Shown here piece by piece: positions 1 through 7,864 of a DNA stretch of 9,376 nt; the stretch's first letter is position 1; each line of letters opens with the position of its first letter. Below the pieces are notes generated by a model. That model was not told where the DNA came from. It worked only from the letters and a program-made list of their open reading frames with translations, and did not search any database. Source of the DNA: an uncultured Flavobacteriales bacterium. Its GTDB lineage: Bacteria > Bacteroidota > Bacteroidia > Flavobacteriales_D > Parvicellaceae. Made by a program: the position numbers and the translations under genes. Location of the stretch: positions 1-9,376 of the forward strand of contig CALKFX010000027.1 of NCBI GenBank assembly GCA_938084875.1, given 5' to 3'.

Positions 1-1
1 C

Positions 2-229
2 CACACCGGAGTTGAAAAAAGCATATTTTATCCATCTTCTTTTTTAGCTGCAATCGAATACCAACCAACTGAGAAAATATTTTTGAGTGGAGGAATTAAA
101 TCCAATCCTAGTATTGCTTCCTTTGGAGTAAGCATGTCCCAAAAGCAATTTACTATTTGTGCAGCTACTCAAATTCATCAATTTTTAGGATGGAGTCCAG
201 ACTTATCTATTATCTATCAATTTAAATAA
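2..229 (+). CDS. C-terminal fragment of a predicted outer-membrane beta-strand protein (5' end outside window)
   Basis: An open frame runs in from the left edge, beginning HTGVEKSIFYPSS, and gives 75 residues ending in IIYQFK before TAA at 227-229. The residues form short alternating strands (EKIFLSGGIKSN, IASFGVSMSQ, FTICAATQIH, LSIIYQF) separated by turns. This resembles the last strands of small Bacteroidota outer-membrane barrel proteins, which often finish with a 'G-x-SP-x-x-S-x-x-Y-x-F' pattern; here it is GWSPDLSIIYQF. The aromatic residue next to the C-terminus fits a BAM-type terminal strand, although a Lys follows it. The start, any signal peptide and the full length are not visible. 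It lies 3 nt upstream of the next gene and in the same frame, so the two are almost certainly co-transcribed. I do not recognise a named family. That the frame is coding is fairly sure; the outer-membrane assignment is inference from strand pattern only. Confidence 0.6.
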   Translation, partial: HTGVEKSIFYPSSFLAAIEYQPTEKIFLSGGIKSNPSIASFGVSMSQKQFTICAATQIHQFLGWSPDLSIIYQFK

Positions 230-232
230 TTT

Positions 233-2407
233 TTGAAGTTGCAAAAAAAATATTATTTATTGGTAGTTGTTCTACTAGGAAAAATCTTCTATTCTCAAAG
301 TATCGACACAGTGCCCAGCAAAAACAATGTTGTTTCAAACTTGTCTTATAAAGACATGAAAAAACAATATATTATTGAGCAGACTATTGAAAACATAGCG
401 GAAAATAGCGAAGATGAAAACATCGACTATACAACTCTATTTGACCAACTAAACTTTTACTATGAACATCCAATAAATTTAAATAGAAAAGATATAAAAT
501 TTGATTTAGAACAACTTATGTTGTTAGATCAATTTCAGATTAAGTCTTTAATTAATCATAAAGAAAAATATGGTAAATTTTTAAATATTTATGAGTTACA
601 AACTTTAAACTCCTTTTCTTCGAGTGACATTAGAAAAATTCTTCCATTTATTGTAATAAATGAAAACTTTGACGCTACCCATCTATCATTTTTAGAAATG
701 CTAAATAAAGGAAAAAATGATATTTTTTTTAGGTATTCTAGAGTTATTAACCCAACCATTGGACAGGCCAAACTAAGCGATAGTTCTTGGCTTAGTTCCC
801 CAAATAGTAAAACCCTTGGATCGGCAGATAATTTATATATGCGTTACAGATTTAAATACCAAAATCACTTGAGTTTTGGCATTACTACAGAAAAAGATGC
901 TGGTGAGACTTTTTTGGGCAATCCTCAAGCAGAAAACTTATTTGATTTACAAAGACCTAAGGGGTTTGATTTCTATTCTGCCCATTTTTTTTTAAAGGAA
1001 GTAGGTAAAATTGATGTTTTAGCGATTGGAGACTTTCATATTCAACTTGGACAAGGGTTGACATTTTGGTCTGGTCTAGCAATGGGTAAATCTTCCAACG
1101 TAATGAGTTTAAAGAGAAGTGCTGTTGGAATTAAACCATATGCTTCAGTTGATGAAAACTCTTTTTTGAGAGGAGCTGCATTTTCTGTGAAATTTAAAAA
1201 ATTTAAGTTCCTTACTTTCGCTTCCAAAAAAAATATTGATGCTAATATTGTTGAGGATACCACTACTCAAGACGGCTCTTTAATAGTAAGTAGTTTTCAG
1301 GCTTCTGGAATTCACAGCACCATTGGTCAAATTGAAGATAAGGATGCAATTGAAGAAAATATTATCGGAGGGGAAATATCCTATCAAAATAAATTTATGA
1401 ATTTTGGTCTTATGGGTGCTTTTACAAAATACAATGGTTCTTTAGAAAGGTCTTTAACTACCTATAATCAATTTGAATTTAATCAAAATCAAAATTTCGT
1501 TCAAGGCTTTCATTATAGTATTGTTAAGAGAAATTTTAATCTTTATGGCGAAAGTAGTAGAAGTAACAACGGTGGATTAGCAAATCTTCATGGACTAATG
1601 GCTTCTTTACACCCAAAACTTGCACTGTCAATTTTTTATAGAAATTATGGTAGAAATTACCAAACTACTTATGCCAATGCTATTGGTGAAGGAAGTAGAC
1701 CCATTAATGAAAAAGGTCTTTTTACCGGATTACAATTTAAACTAAATAATTTTTGGGAAATCTCTTCCTACTTTGATCAGTTTCAGTTTCCTTGGATGAA
1801 ATACCAAGTGAGTAAACCAAACACAAATGGAATAGATGGATTTGTTCAAATCTTATATCATCCAACTAAAAAATTAAATATTTATGCTAGAATTAGACAT
1901 AGAGATAAACCATATAATGAAAGTGAAAGTATCGAAAGAAGTATTACAAATGTTTATAATATTAGCCAATGGAATTTTAGACTAAATATTAATGCTGTAG
2001 TCTCTGAGTCTATTAGACTTCGAAATAGAATTGAGTATTGTTCCTATCAAAGATACGGTTTAGAAAGAGAAAATGGGATTTTACTAATGCAGGATATCAC
2101 TTATAAACCTAAAGAAAGTAAATTTTCATTTACAGCAAGATTTGCTTTATTTGATACAGACTCTTACAATTCAAGAATATACAGTTACGAAAATGATGTT
2201 TTGTATTATTTTAGAATACCTGCCTACTATTTCCAAGGAGCAAGGACTTATATTACTTCAAGATATCAATTTAAAAAGGGAATAGATTTATGGCTAAGAT
2301 GGGGGACATGGATGTATACTAACCGAGATAATATTGGTTCTGGACTTAACGAAATTAATGGCTCTTCAAAGTCTGAAATTAGAGCTCAGCTAAGAATACA
2401 ATTTTAA
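233..2407 (+). CDS. Helix-hairpin-helix (ComEA-like) domain protein with C-terminal outer-membrane beta-barrel
   Basis: This 724-residue protein has a signal peptide (basic KLQKK, hydrophobic residues 7-20, probable cleavage near SQS at 21-23). A ComEA-type helix-hairpin-helix unit follows at about 80-141 (PINLNRKDI, LDQFQIKSLINHKEKYGKF, IYELQTLNSFSSSDIRKILPF). After it come about 580 residues rich in beta strands. Family-typical motifs are GDFHIQLGQGLTFWSG (about 257-272) and KPYASVDENSFLRGAA (about 301-316). The C-terminus, IRAQLRIQF, ends in Phe as BAM-inserted barrels do. Proteins of this architecture and size are common in Bacteroidota and are usually annotated only as HHH-domain proteins; the function is unknown. 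ComEA HHH units bind DNA, but this one is a periplasm-facing domain ahead of a barrel and could instead be a protein-binding module. The frame contains no ATG start: the preceding in-frame stop is at 227-229, so the start must be TTG at 233 or TTG at 239. I chose 233 because it keeps the full basic n-region. The stop overlaps the convergent icd stop by 4 nt. Confidence 0.85.
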   Translation: MKLQKKYYLLVVVLLGKIFYSQSIDTVPSKNNVVSNLSYKDMKKQYIIEQTIENIAENSEDENIDYTTLFDQLNFYYEHPINLNRKDIKFDLEQLMLLDQFQIKSLINHKEKYGKFLNIYELQTLNSFSSSDIRKILPFIVINENFDATHLSFLEMLNKGKNDIFFRYSRVINPTIGQAKLSDSSWLSSPNSKTLGSADNLYMRYRFKYQNHLSFGITTEKDAGETFLGNPQAENLFDLQRPKGFDFYSAHFFLKEVGKIDVLAIGDFHIQLGQGLTFWSGLAMGKSSNVMSLKRSAVGIKPYASVDENSFLRGAAFSVKFKKFKFLTFASKKNIDANIVEDTTTQDGSLIVSSFQASGIHSTIGQIEDKDAIEENIIGGEISYQNKFMNFGLMGAFTKYNGSLERSLTTYNQFEFNQNQNFVQGFHYSIVKRNFNLYGESSRSNNGGLANLHGLMASLHPKLALSIFYRNYGRNYQTTYANAIGEGSRPINEKGLFTGLQFKLNNFWEISSYFDQFQFPWMKYQVSKPNTNGIDGFVQILYHPTKKLNIYARIRHRDKPYNESESIERSITNVYNISQWNFRLNINAVVSESIRLRNRIEYCSYQRYGLERENGILLMQDITYKPKESKFSFTARFALFDTDSYNSRIYSYENDVLYYFRIPAYYFQGARTYITSRYQFKKGIDLWLRWGTWMYTNRDNIGSGLNEINGSSKSEIRAQLRIQF

Positions 2408-2411
2408 AATT
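2400..2411. other. Shared convergent stop codons within an AT palindrome
   Basis: The sequence AATTTTAAAATT is a perfect 12-nt palindrome. Its central TTAA supplies the TAA stop of the rightward HHH gene (2405-2407) and, read on the other strand, the TAA stop of leftward icd (2404-2406). The two coding regions therefore overlap tail-to-tail by 4 nt. The palindrome contains no G or C, so it is not a credible intrinsic terminator. I saw no GC-rich hairpin followed by a T-run within about 60 nt on either side. Confidence 0.9.
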
Positions 2412-4629
2412 CATTTATGATTTTGTTTAGAGTAATACTTGGTCGCATTGCATTCTTTGCTAATTTTTTATCCAACAAATAATAACCATTTAAGTCTTGT
2501 TTAGAACCTTGAGATTTAATTAATTCATCGATAATTTGGTCTTCGTTTAAAGTGAATTTATTATATAATTCTTTAAAAATATTTGACAATTCCTTGTCCT
2601 GCTTTTGTTTATAAAGAGCTTCTGCCCAGTAATAGGCTATGTAAAAATGACTTCCTCTATTGTCAATACCTCCTAATTTTCTTGTAGGAGATTTATTTTC
2701 TAACAAAAGTTTTTCAGTAGCCTTATCTAAAGATTGACCCAATATTTTACATCTGTTACTACTATACTTTTCAGAAATGTGTTCTAATGATACTGCCAAT
2801 GCTAAAAATTCCCCTAAAGAATCCCACCTTAAGTATCCTTGATTTACAAATTGCTGAACATGTTTTGGAGCTGAACCACCAGCGCCTGTTTCAAAAAGAC
2901 CTCCACCATTCATTAAAGGAACTATAGACAACATTTTGGCACTTGTTCCTAGTTCTAGGATAGGGAATAAATCGGTAAGGTAGTCTCTTAAAACATTTCC
3001 GGTAACAGAGATGGTGTCCAAGCCTTTACTCAACCTTAATAAAGTAAATTTTGTAGCTTCTTTTGGAGATAGAATATGAATTTCTAAATCTTTAGTATCC
3101 AAGTCTTTTAGATAAAAGTTCACTTTTTGAATAATTTGTCTATCGTGAGAACGATTACTATCTAACCAAAATACTGCGGGTGTTTTAGTAGCCTTTGCCC
3201 TAGAAACAGCAAGTTTTACCCAGTCCCGAATAGGAGCATCTTTCACTTGACACATTCTAAAAATATCTCCTTTACTAACAGATTGTTCTAAAAGTATCTC
3301 ACCTGCAGAATCTACAACTTGTATAGTTCCATTACTAAACGTCTGAAATGTTTTATCATGAGACCCATATTCTTCAGCCTTTTGGGCCATTAAACCAATA
3401 TTGGAAACACTTCCCATTGTAACGGGGTCAAAAGCACCATTTTCTTTACAGAAATCAATAGTTTCCTGATAAATTTCAGCATAAGAACGATCTGGTATAA
3501 CTGCTTTTGTATCTTGAAGCTCGCCATTTTTATTCCACATTTTTCCAGAACTTCTTATCATAGCAGGCATCGAGGCATCAATAATAATATCACTTGGCAC
3601 ATGTAGATTTGTAATTCCTTTATCTGAATCAACCATTGCTAAATCAGGATTTGATTTATTGATTAGACTTATTTCAGATAAAATATTTTCTTTTAGTTCT
3701 AGTGATAATAAATCAAGTTTATTAAATAAATCTCCAAATCCATTTTTCAATTCAACACCAACACTTTCTAAGTCTTTACCATATTTGACAAATAAGTCTT
3801 TGTAAAAAACTTCAACACATTTCCCAAAAATTATTGGGTCAGATACTTTCATCATAGTTGCTTTCATGTGAAGAGAAAACAACAATCCTTTGTCTTTAGC
3901 GTCCTGAATTTGAGTTTCAAAAAATGATTCAAGATTTTTCATTTGCATTACTGAGGTATCCACAATTTCCCCTTTTAGTAAAGGAAAATCATCTTTTAAG
4001 ATGTTTTTTGATCCATTTTCGTCCTTAAAAATTATTTTAACAGATTTTTTGTTGCCAATTGTTAATGATTTTTCAGTACCATAAAAGTCTCCTGCTTGCA
4101 TACTAGAAACATGTGTTTTAGAATCATTAGACCACTCACCCATTTGGTGGGGATGATTTTTAGCAAAGTTCTTAACTGCCTTTGGAGCTCTTCTATCGGA
4201 GTTTCCCTCTCTTAAGACTGGGTTTACAGCACTCCCTTTAATACTATTGTAAATTGCTTTAATATTATTTTCTTCTTCATTTATTGGTTCTTCCGGATAG
4301 TCTGGTATGGAGTAGCCTTTAGACTGAAGTTCCCTAATTGCAGATTTCAACTGTGGGATTGATGCGCTAATATTTGGTAGTTTGATGATATTTGCATCGG
4401 AACTTTTTGCTAAATCTCCTAAAAAGGCCAAATCATCTTCTATAATTTGATCTTTGTTTAAGTATCCAGGGAATTGTGAAAGTATCCTTGCAGACAAGGA
4501 AATATCTTTAATGTTAATGGAAATATCTGCAAACTTTGAAAACATCTTTATGATAGGTAAAAATGAGATGGTTGCTAAAGCAGGAGCTTCATCTGTTTGG
4601 GTATAATAAATTATTTTCTTCTGAGTCAT
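2404..4629 (-). CDS. icd: Monomeric NADP-dependent isocitrate dehydrogenase
   Basis: The enzyme oxidatively decarboxylates isocitrate to 2-oxoglutarate, reducing NADP+ in the cytoplasm (EC 1.1.1.42, monomeric IDH-II type). The frame is open back to an ATG at 4677, but those 16 extra residues (MLFLCSQFLNISIASN) do not belong to the family. The ATG at 4627-4629 gives MTQKKIIYYTQTDEAPALAT, the standard N-terminus, and 741 residues, the length I recall for the Azotobacter vinelandii enzyme. Residues I recall as substrate, metal or cofactor ligands there all appear here at +1: Ser133, Asn136, Arg140 and Arg146 in SAVNPVLREGNSDRR; Lys256; Asp351 in IIIDASMP; Tyr421; Arg548/Asp549/Asp553 in GNVLRDYLTD; and His590, Arg601 and Arg650 for NADP. 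It should be active. It is unrelated in fold arrangement to the homodimeric E. coli Icd. It is last in the carA-eno-GH25-icd run, 54 nt after the GH25 gene, with no obvious terminator following. Confidence 0.97.
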   Translation of the reverse strand: MTQKKIIYYTQTDEAPALATISFLPIIKMFSKFADISINIKDISLSARILSQFPGYLNKDQIIEDDLAFLGDLAKSSDANIIKLPNISASIPQLKSAIRELQSKGYSIPDYPEEPINEEENNIKAIYNSIKGSAVNPVLREGNSDRRAPKAVKNFAKNHPHQMGEWSNDSKTHVSSMQAGDFYGTEKSLTIGNKKSVKIIFKDENGSKNILKDDFPLLKGEIVDTSVMQMKNLESFFETQIQDAKDKGLLFSLHMKATMMKVSDPIIFGKCVEVFYKDLFVKYGKDLESVGVELKNGFGDLFNKLDLLSLELKENILSEISLINKSNPDLAMVDSDKGITNLHVPSDIIIDASMPAMIRSSGKMWNKNGELQDTKAVIPDRSYAEIYQETIDFCKENGAFDPVTMGSVSNIGLMAQKAEEYGSHDKTFQTFSNGTIQVVDSAGEILLEQSVSKGDIFRMCQVKDAPIRDWVKLAVSRAKATKTPAVFWLDSNRSHDRQIIQKVNFYLKDLDTKDLEIHILSPKEATKFTLLRLSKGLDTISVTGNVLRDYLTDLFPILELGTSAKMLSIVPLMNGGGLFETGAGGSAPKHVQQFVNQGYLRWDSLGEFLALAVSLEHISEKYSSNRCKILGQSLDKATEKLLLENKSPTRKLGGIDNRGSHFYIAYYWAEALYKQKQDKELSNIFKELYNKFTLNEDQIIDELIKSQGSKQDLNGYYLLDKKLAKNAMRPSITLNKIINEF

Positions 4630-4683
4630 ATTAGATGCAATTGAAATGTTCAAAAATTGAGAACAAAGAAACAACAAAATGAT

Positions 4684-5460
4684 TTATTTAAGAGCATATT
4701 TTTTTAATTCTGACAAAGTTCCATTAAATAAATCTAAATCTACTGGCCCTTTAATGCCAGATGCTGTTCCATTATCTGAAAATTGCCACATGATCCATGG
4801 AACAGAACTTAAAGGATTTTTTACTCTATTGTAATTTGCCACCCAAACTAAGTAACCATTTAAATTATTATTCAAATGGTCATTATAAAAATGGGCGCCT
4901 GTGTATACTATGGGTTTAATCCCATAATGGTTTTCGATAATCTTTAGCCAGTTTTTTATTCCTTTTACTAAATTTTCATTACTCTGTATTTTACTCGTCT
5001 TTTCAATATCTAATATTGGGGGTAAATCTCCAGGTACTAATTGAACATTCTTAATAAAGTTATTGGCTTGTTTTGTGGAGTTTTCATTTGGCCTAAAATA
5101 ATGATAAGCCCCTCTTAAAATACCATTTTCTCTAGAGCCTCTCCAGTTAGAGGTAAAAAATCTATCTCTTTTATTATCTCCTGCAGTAGCTCTTATTATT
5201 ACAAACTCTACTTTTTGTTTGTCATTTATCTCGCGTACTTGCTTCCAAGAAATAATTCCTTGGTATTCAGATACATCAATTCCAAAAGTAAAATCGCCAT
5301 GAGGAATTTTTGGCGGATAAAATATTTTATTAAAGATTCTTTTATAATGATTTACAATGGATGGTGTTTCTATAAAGTGATAGCTTATGTAGAAAATATT
5401 TCCAATTAATAAAAAGAAAAACCATCTTTTATAACGATTTCTTTTTGATTTATTAGCCAT
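4684..5460 (-). CDS. Membrane-anchored glycoside hydrolase family 25 (lysozyme-type) protein
   Basis: This 258-residue protein has a short, very basic N-terminus (MANKSKRNRYKR) and one hydrophobic segment at about 13-30, with no clear cleavage site. This suggests an inner-membrane signal anchor with the enzyme facing the periplasm. The GH25 (Chalaropsis/cellosyl-type muramidase) domain covers about 57-255. Visible motifs are FGIDVSEYQG with Asp62, FVIIRATAG, GAYHYFRP, LPPILDIEKT with the Asp151/Glu153 pair (Glu is the expected acid), VYTGAHFY, WVANYN, WIMWQFSDNG, and VDLDLFNG with Asp242. The family cleaves the beta-1,4 bond between N-acetylmuramic acid and N-acetylglucosamine in peptidoglycan. 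With all the acidic active-site positions present, it should be a working enzyme, likely in wall remodelling rather than defence or phage lysis, since it has no holin or phage neighbours. Its ATG overlaps the end of eno by 8 nt, so translation is probably coupled. Confidence 0.92.
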   Translation of the reverse strand: MANKSKRNRYKRWFFFLLIGNIFYISYHFIETPSIVNHYKRIFNKIFYPPKIPHGDFTFGIDVSEYQGIISWKQVREINDKQKVEFVIIRATAGDNKRDRFFTSNWRGSRENGILRGAYHYFRPNENSTKQANNFIKNVQLVPGDLPPILDIEKTSKIQSNENLVKGIKNWLKIIENHYGIKPIVYTGAHFYNDHLNNNLNGYLVWVANYNRVKNPLSSVPWIMWQFSDNGTASGIKGPVDLDLFNGTLSELKKYALK

Positions 5461-6742
5461 TTAAAAACTTAAAATCTTTACCAGGGAAATATGCAGAATC
5501 TCCTAGTTGCTCTTCAATTCTTAGTAGCTGATTGTATTTTGCCATCCTATCGGATCTAGAGGCAGAACCAGTCTTAATTTGTCCAGTATTTAGTGCAACT
5601 GCTAAATCTGCAATTGTATTGTCTTCAGTTTCTCCACTTCTATGACTCATTACAGAAGAATAGCCATTGTTGGTAGCTAGAGATACTGCATCAATAGTTT
5701 CTGTTAAAGAACCAATTTGATTGACCTTAATTAGTATAGAATTCGCTATATTTTCATCAATTCCCTTTTTAAGTCTTTTGGTATTGGTAACAAATAAATC
5801 GTCCCCAACCAGTTGACATTTGTCACCAACTGCATCTGTTAAAGACTTCCATCCTTTCCAGTCGTCTTCAGCTAATCCGTCTTCAATAGAAATTATTGGA
5901 TATTTATTCACCCAAGCTTTCCAAAAATCTACCAACTCATCAGAGCTCATTATATCTCCTGTAGACTCAAAGGAATATTTATTAGTTTTTGTTGAATGGA
6001 ATTCAGAAGAAGCTGCATCTAGAGCTATCCACATATCTTCACCTGGCTTATATCCAGCAGATTCAATTGCTTGTAAAACAACCTCTATAGCTTCATCATT
6101 AGAACCTAATCCTGGAGCAAAACCACCTTCGTCCCCAACATTGGTTGACATTCCTCTAGATTTTAATACATTTTTTAAATGGTGAAAAACTTCTGTTCCC
6201 ATTCTTAACGCATCACTAAAAGATTCTGCTCCAAAAGGCATTACCATAAACTCTTGAATATCAATTTTATTATCTGCATGAGATCCTCCATTTAAAATAT
6301 TCATCATAGGAACTGGAAGAGTATTTGCTTTAACACCTCCTAAATAACTATACAGAGGGATACCAGTTTCAGAAGCTGCTGCTTTAGCGCATGCTAACGA
6401 AACTCCTAGAATTGCATTTGCACCCAACTTTGATTTATTTTCAGTCCCGTCCATTTGAATCATCATTCTATCAATATCTCCTTGGTTAAGGATAGGCACC
6501 CCTCTTAACTCTTTTGCTAGAATATTGTTTATATTTCCTACGGCTTTTAAAACTCCTTTACCCATATATATTCCTTTATCTCCATCACGCAACTCTACAG
6601 CTTCGTGTATTCCCGTAGATGCTCCTGATGGAACAGCAGCTCTTCCAAATCCTCCCTTAGAAGTAAAAACATCTACTTCAAGAGTAGGATTTCCTCTAGA
6701 GTCTAATATTTGTCTCGAATGTATATGATCTATTACTCCCAC
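5453..6742 (-). CDS. eno: Enolase (phosphopyruvate hydratase)
   Basis: The enzyme interconverts 2-phosphoglycerate and phosphoenolpyruvate in glycolysis/gluconeogenesis; it is a cytoplasmic, Mg-dependent (beta/alpha)8 enzyme. At 429 residues it has the normal bacterial length. Visible landmarks are SRQILDSRGNPTLEVDV at the N-terminus, the SGAST loop (39-43), NGGSHADN with the active-site-region His156, GDEGGFAP with catalytic Glu205, and Mg ligands Asp242 (ALDAASSE), Glu287 (SIEDGL) and Asp314 (VGDDLF). Catalytic Lys339 lies in ILIKVNQIG, followed by the signature SHRSGETEDNTIADLAV (366-382) and SRSDRMAKYNQ. The start is GTG (6740-6742): upstream in frame come ATA, AAA, TTA and AAT and then a stop, so no ATG is available, and the family N-terminus aligns here. 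No Shine-Dalgarno is visible. It lies 23 nt after carA, and its last 8 nt overlap the GH25 start. Confidence 0.98.
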   Translation of the reverse strand: MGVIDHIHSRQILDSRGNPTLEVDVFTSKGGFGRAAVPSGASTGIHEAVELRDGDKGIYMGKGVLKAVGNINNILAKELRGVPILNQGDIDRMMIQMDGTENKSKLGANAILGVSLACAKAAASETGIPLYSYLGGVKANTLPVPMMNILNGGSHADNKIDIQEFMVMPFGAESFSDALRMGTEVFHHLKNVLKSRGMSTNVGDEGGFAPGLGSNDEAIEVVLQAIESAGYKPGEDMWIALDAASSEFHSTKTNKYSFESTGDIMSSDELVDFWKAWVNKYPIISIEDGLAEDDWKGWKSLTDAVGDKCQLVGDDLFVTNTKRLKKGIDENIANSILIKVNQIGSLTETIDAVSLATNNGYSSVMSHRSGETEDNTIADLAVALNTGQIKTGSASRSDRMAKYNQLLRIEEQLGDSAYFPGKDFKFLNG

Positions 6743-6765
6743 TATTTTTAAATTTTAATTAGTTA

Positions 6766-7857
6766 TTATTTTTTAATATTTTCTATGAATTGATCAAATA
6801 AATATCTTGAATCATTTGGTCCTGGTGATGATTCAGGATGGTATTGAACTGAAAATGCATTTTTACCAATTATAGAAATACCAGCAACAGTATTGTCATT
6901 CAAGTGTTCATGAGTTAATTCAATCCCAGAATGATTATCTACTTCTTGTCTTTTAACTACAAATCCATGATTCTGGGAGGTTATTTCGCACTTATTGGTA
7001 ATTAGATTCTTTACGGGATGATTTATCCCTCTGTGTCCATTGTGCATCTTTTCTGTCTTCAAGCCTTGAGAAAGAGCTAAAATTTGATGTCCAAGACATA
7101 TTCCAAAAATAGGATAATTTAAATTTACCAATTCTTTTACTACTTCGATTGAATGCTTCAAAGGTTCAGGATCTCCTGGTCCATTGGACAACATTATTCC
7201 ATCTGGCTTATAATTTGTAATTTCTTCTAATGAGACATCGTAAGGAAATACTTTTACTTTACAACCTCTTTCATTTAAGCATCTAATTATGTTTTTTTTA
7301 ACTCCAAAATCAATTAGTGCCACTTTTATTGGTCCTTCACCAATTTCATACGATTCTTGTACAGAAACTTTTGATGCCAGCTCTAAACCTTTCATACTAG
7401 GAGCCTTTTTTAGAAGCTCATTTAGTTCTTTATTAGATTTATTCTCAGATGAAATAACTGCATTTTGGGCTCCATTTTCTCTTATATAACTAATTAGAGC
7501 TCTAGTATCAATTTCTTTAATGCCTACTACATTGTCAGAAACAAGAAAATCATTTAAAAGTTGGTTTTCATCTCCGTATCTTGAAAAATGATTAGCAAAT
7601 TTTTTGACAACTAAACCCTTAATTTGAGAGTTATTTGATTCAACTTCAAACTTATTAGTACCATAATTTCCAATATGGGCATTTGCCATGGTTATAATTT
7701 GACCATGATAAGATGGGTCAGTAAATATCTCTTGGTAACCTGTCATACCAGTATTGAAAGCAATTTCTCCAGTAGCAGTACCTATTTTACCGCATGACTT
7801 ACCGTGGAAGGTAGTCCCATCAGATAAAACTAAAACAGCATTTAAGTTATTTGACAT
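6766..7857 (-). CDS. carA: Carbamoyl-phosphate synthase small (glutaminase) subunit
   Basis: The subunit hydrolyses glutamine and passes ammonia to CarB, which makes carbamoyl phosphate for pyrimidine and arginine synthesis in the cytoplasm. At 363 residues it is close to the family's usual 360-385. The N-terminal CarA domain (about 1-150) carries GEIAFNTGMTGYQEIFTDPSY and HIGNYG. The class I glutamine amidotransferase domain (about 177-360) carries LSNGPGDP, the nucleophile elbow FGICLGHQ with Cys254, GHRGINHPVKN, SQNHGFVV, and the catalytic His340/Glu342 in QYHPESSPGPNDSRYLF. The triad is complete. The partner carB is not in the window, so the two subunits are unlinked here or separated by some distance. 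carA is the first gene after the rplQ terminator and has its own promoter candidate only a few bases upstream. I see no pyrimidine-responsive leader or riboswitch in the short upstream gap. Confidence 0.97.
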   Translation of the reverse strand: MSNNLNAVLVLSDGTTFHGKSCGKIGTATGEIAFNTGMTGYQEIFTDPSYHGQIITMANAHIGNYGTNKFEVESNNSQIKGLVVKKFANHFSRYGDENQLLNDFLVSDNVVGIKEIDTRALISYIRENGAQNAVISSENKSNKELNELLKKAPSMKGLELASKVSVQESYEIGEGPIKVALIDFGVKKNIIRCLNERGCKVKVFPYDVSLEEITNYKPDGIMLSNGPGDPEPLKHSIEVVKELVNLNYPIFGICLGHQILALSQGLKTEKMHNGHRGINHPVKNLITNKCEITSQNHGFVVKRQEVDNHSGIELTHEHLNDNTVAGISIIGKNAFSVQYHPESSPGPNDSRYLFDQFIENIKK

Positions 7858-7864
7858 AGTACTA

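Noticed and set aside
2382..2396. Hairpin TTAGAGCTCAGCTAA as a terminator for icd
   Set aside because: Only four base pairs form the stem, and no T-run follows in the icd direction.
2443..2470. Possible terminator for the HHH gene ending in a T-run (about 2464-2469)
   Set aside because: The T-run is real, but the preceding GCA...TGC pairing is only about 3 bp, and it lies within icd coding sequence.
4630..4683. A dedicated icd promoter
   Set aside because: No exact TAnnTTTG is present on the minus strand. The nearest forms (TCATTTTG, TTTCTTTG, AATTTTTG) each miss an invariant base, so I did not list one.
4684..5460. GH25 gene as a prophage endolysin
   Set aside because: It has a membrane anchor, overlaps a housekeeping gene, and has no holin, tail, integrase or other phage gene nearby.
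5820..6185. A 121-codon open frame on the + strand opposite eno
   Set aside because: It lies wholly inside the unmistakable enolase gene, and its translation is Ser/Pro-rich without any recognisable domain. It is an antisense shadow of coding sequence.
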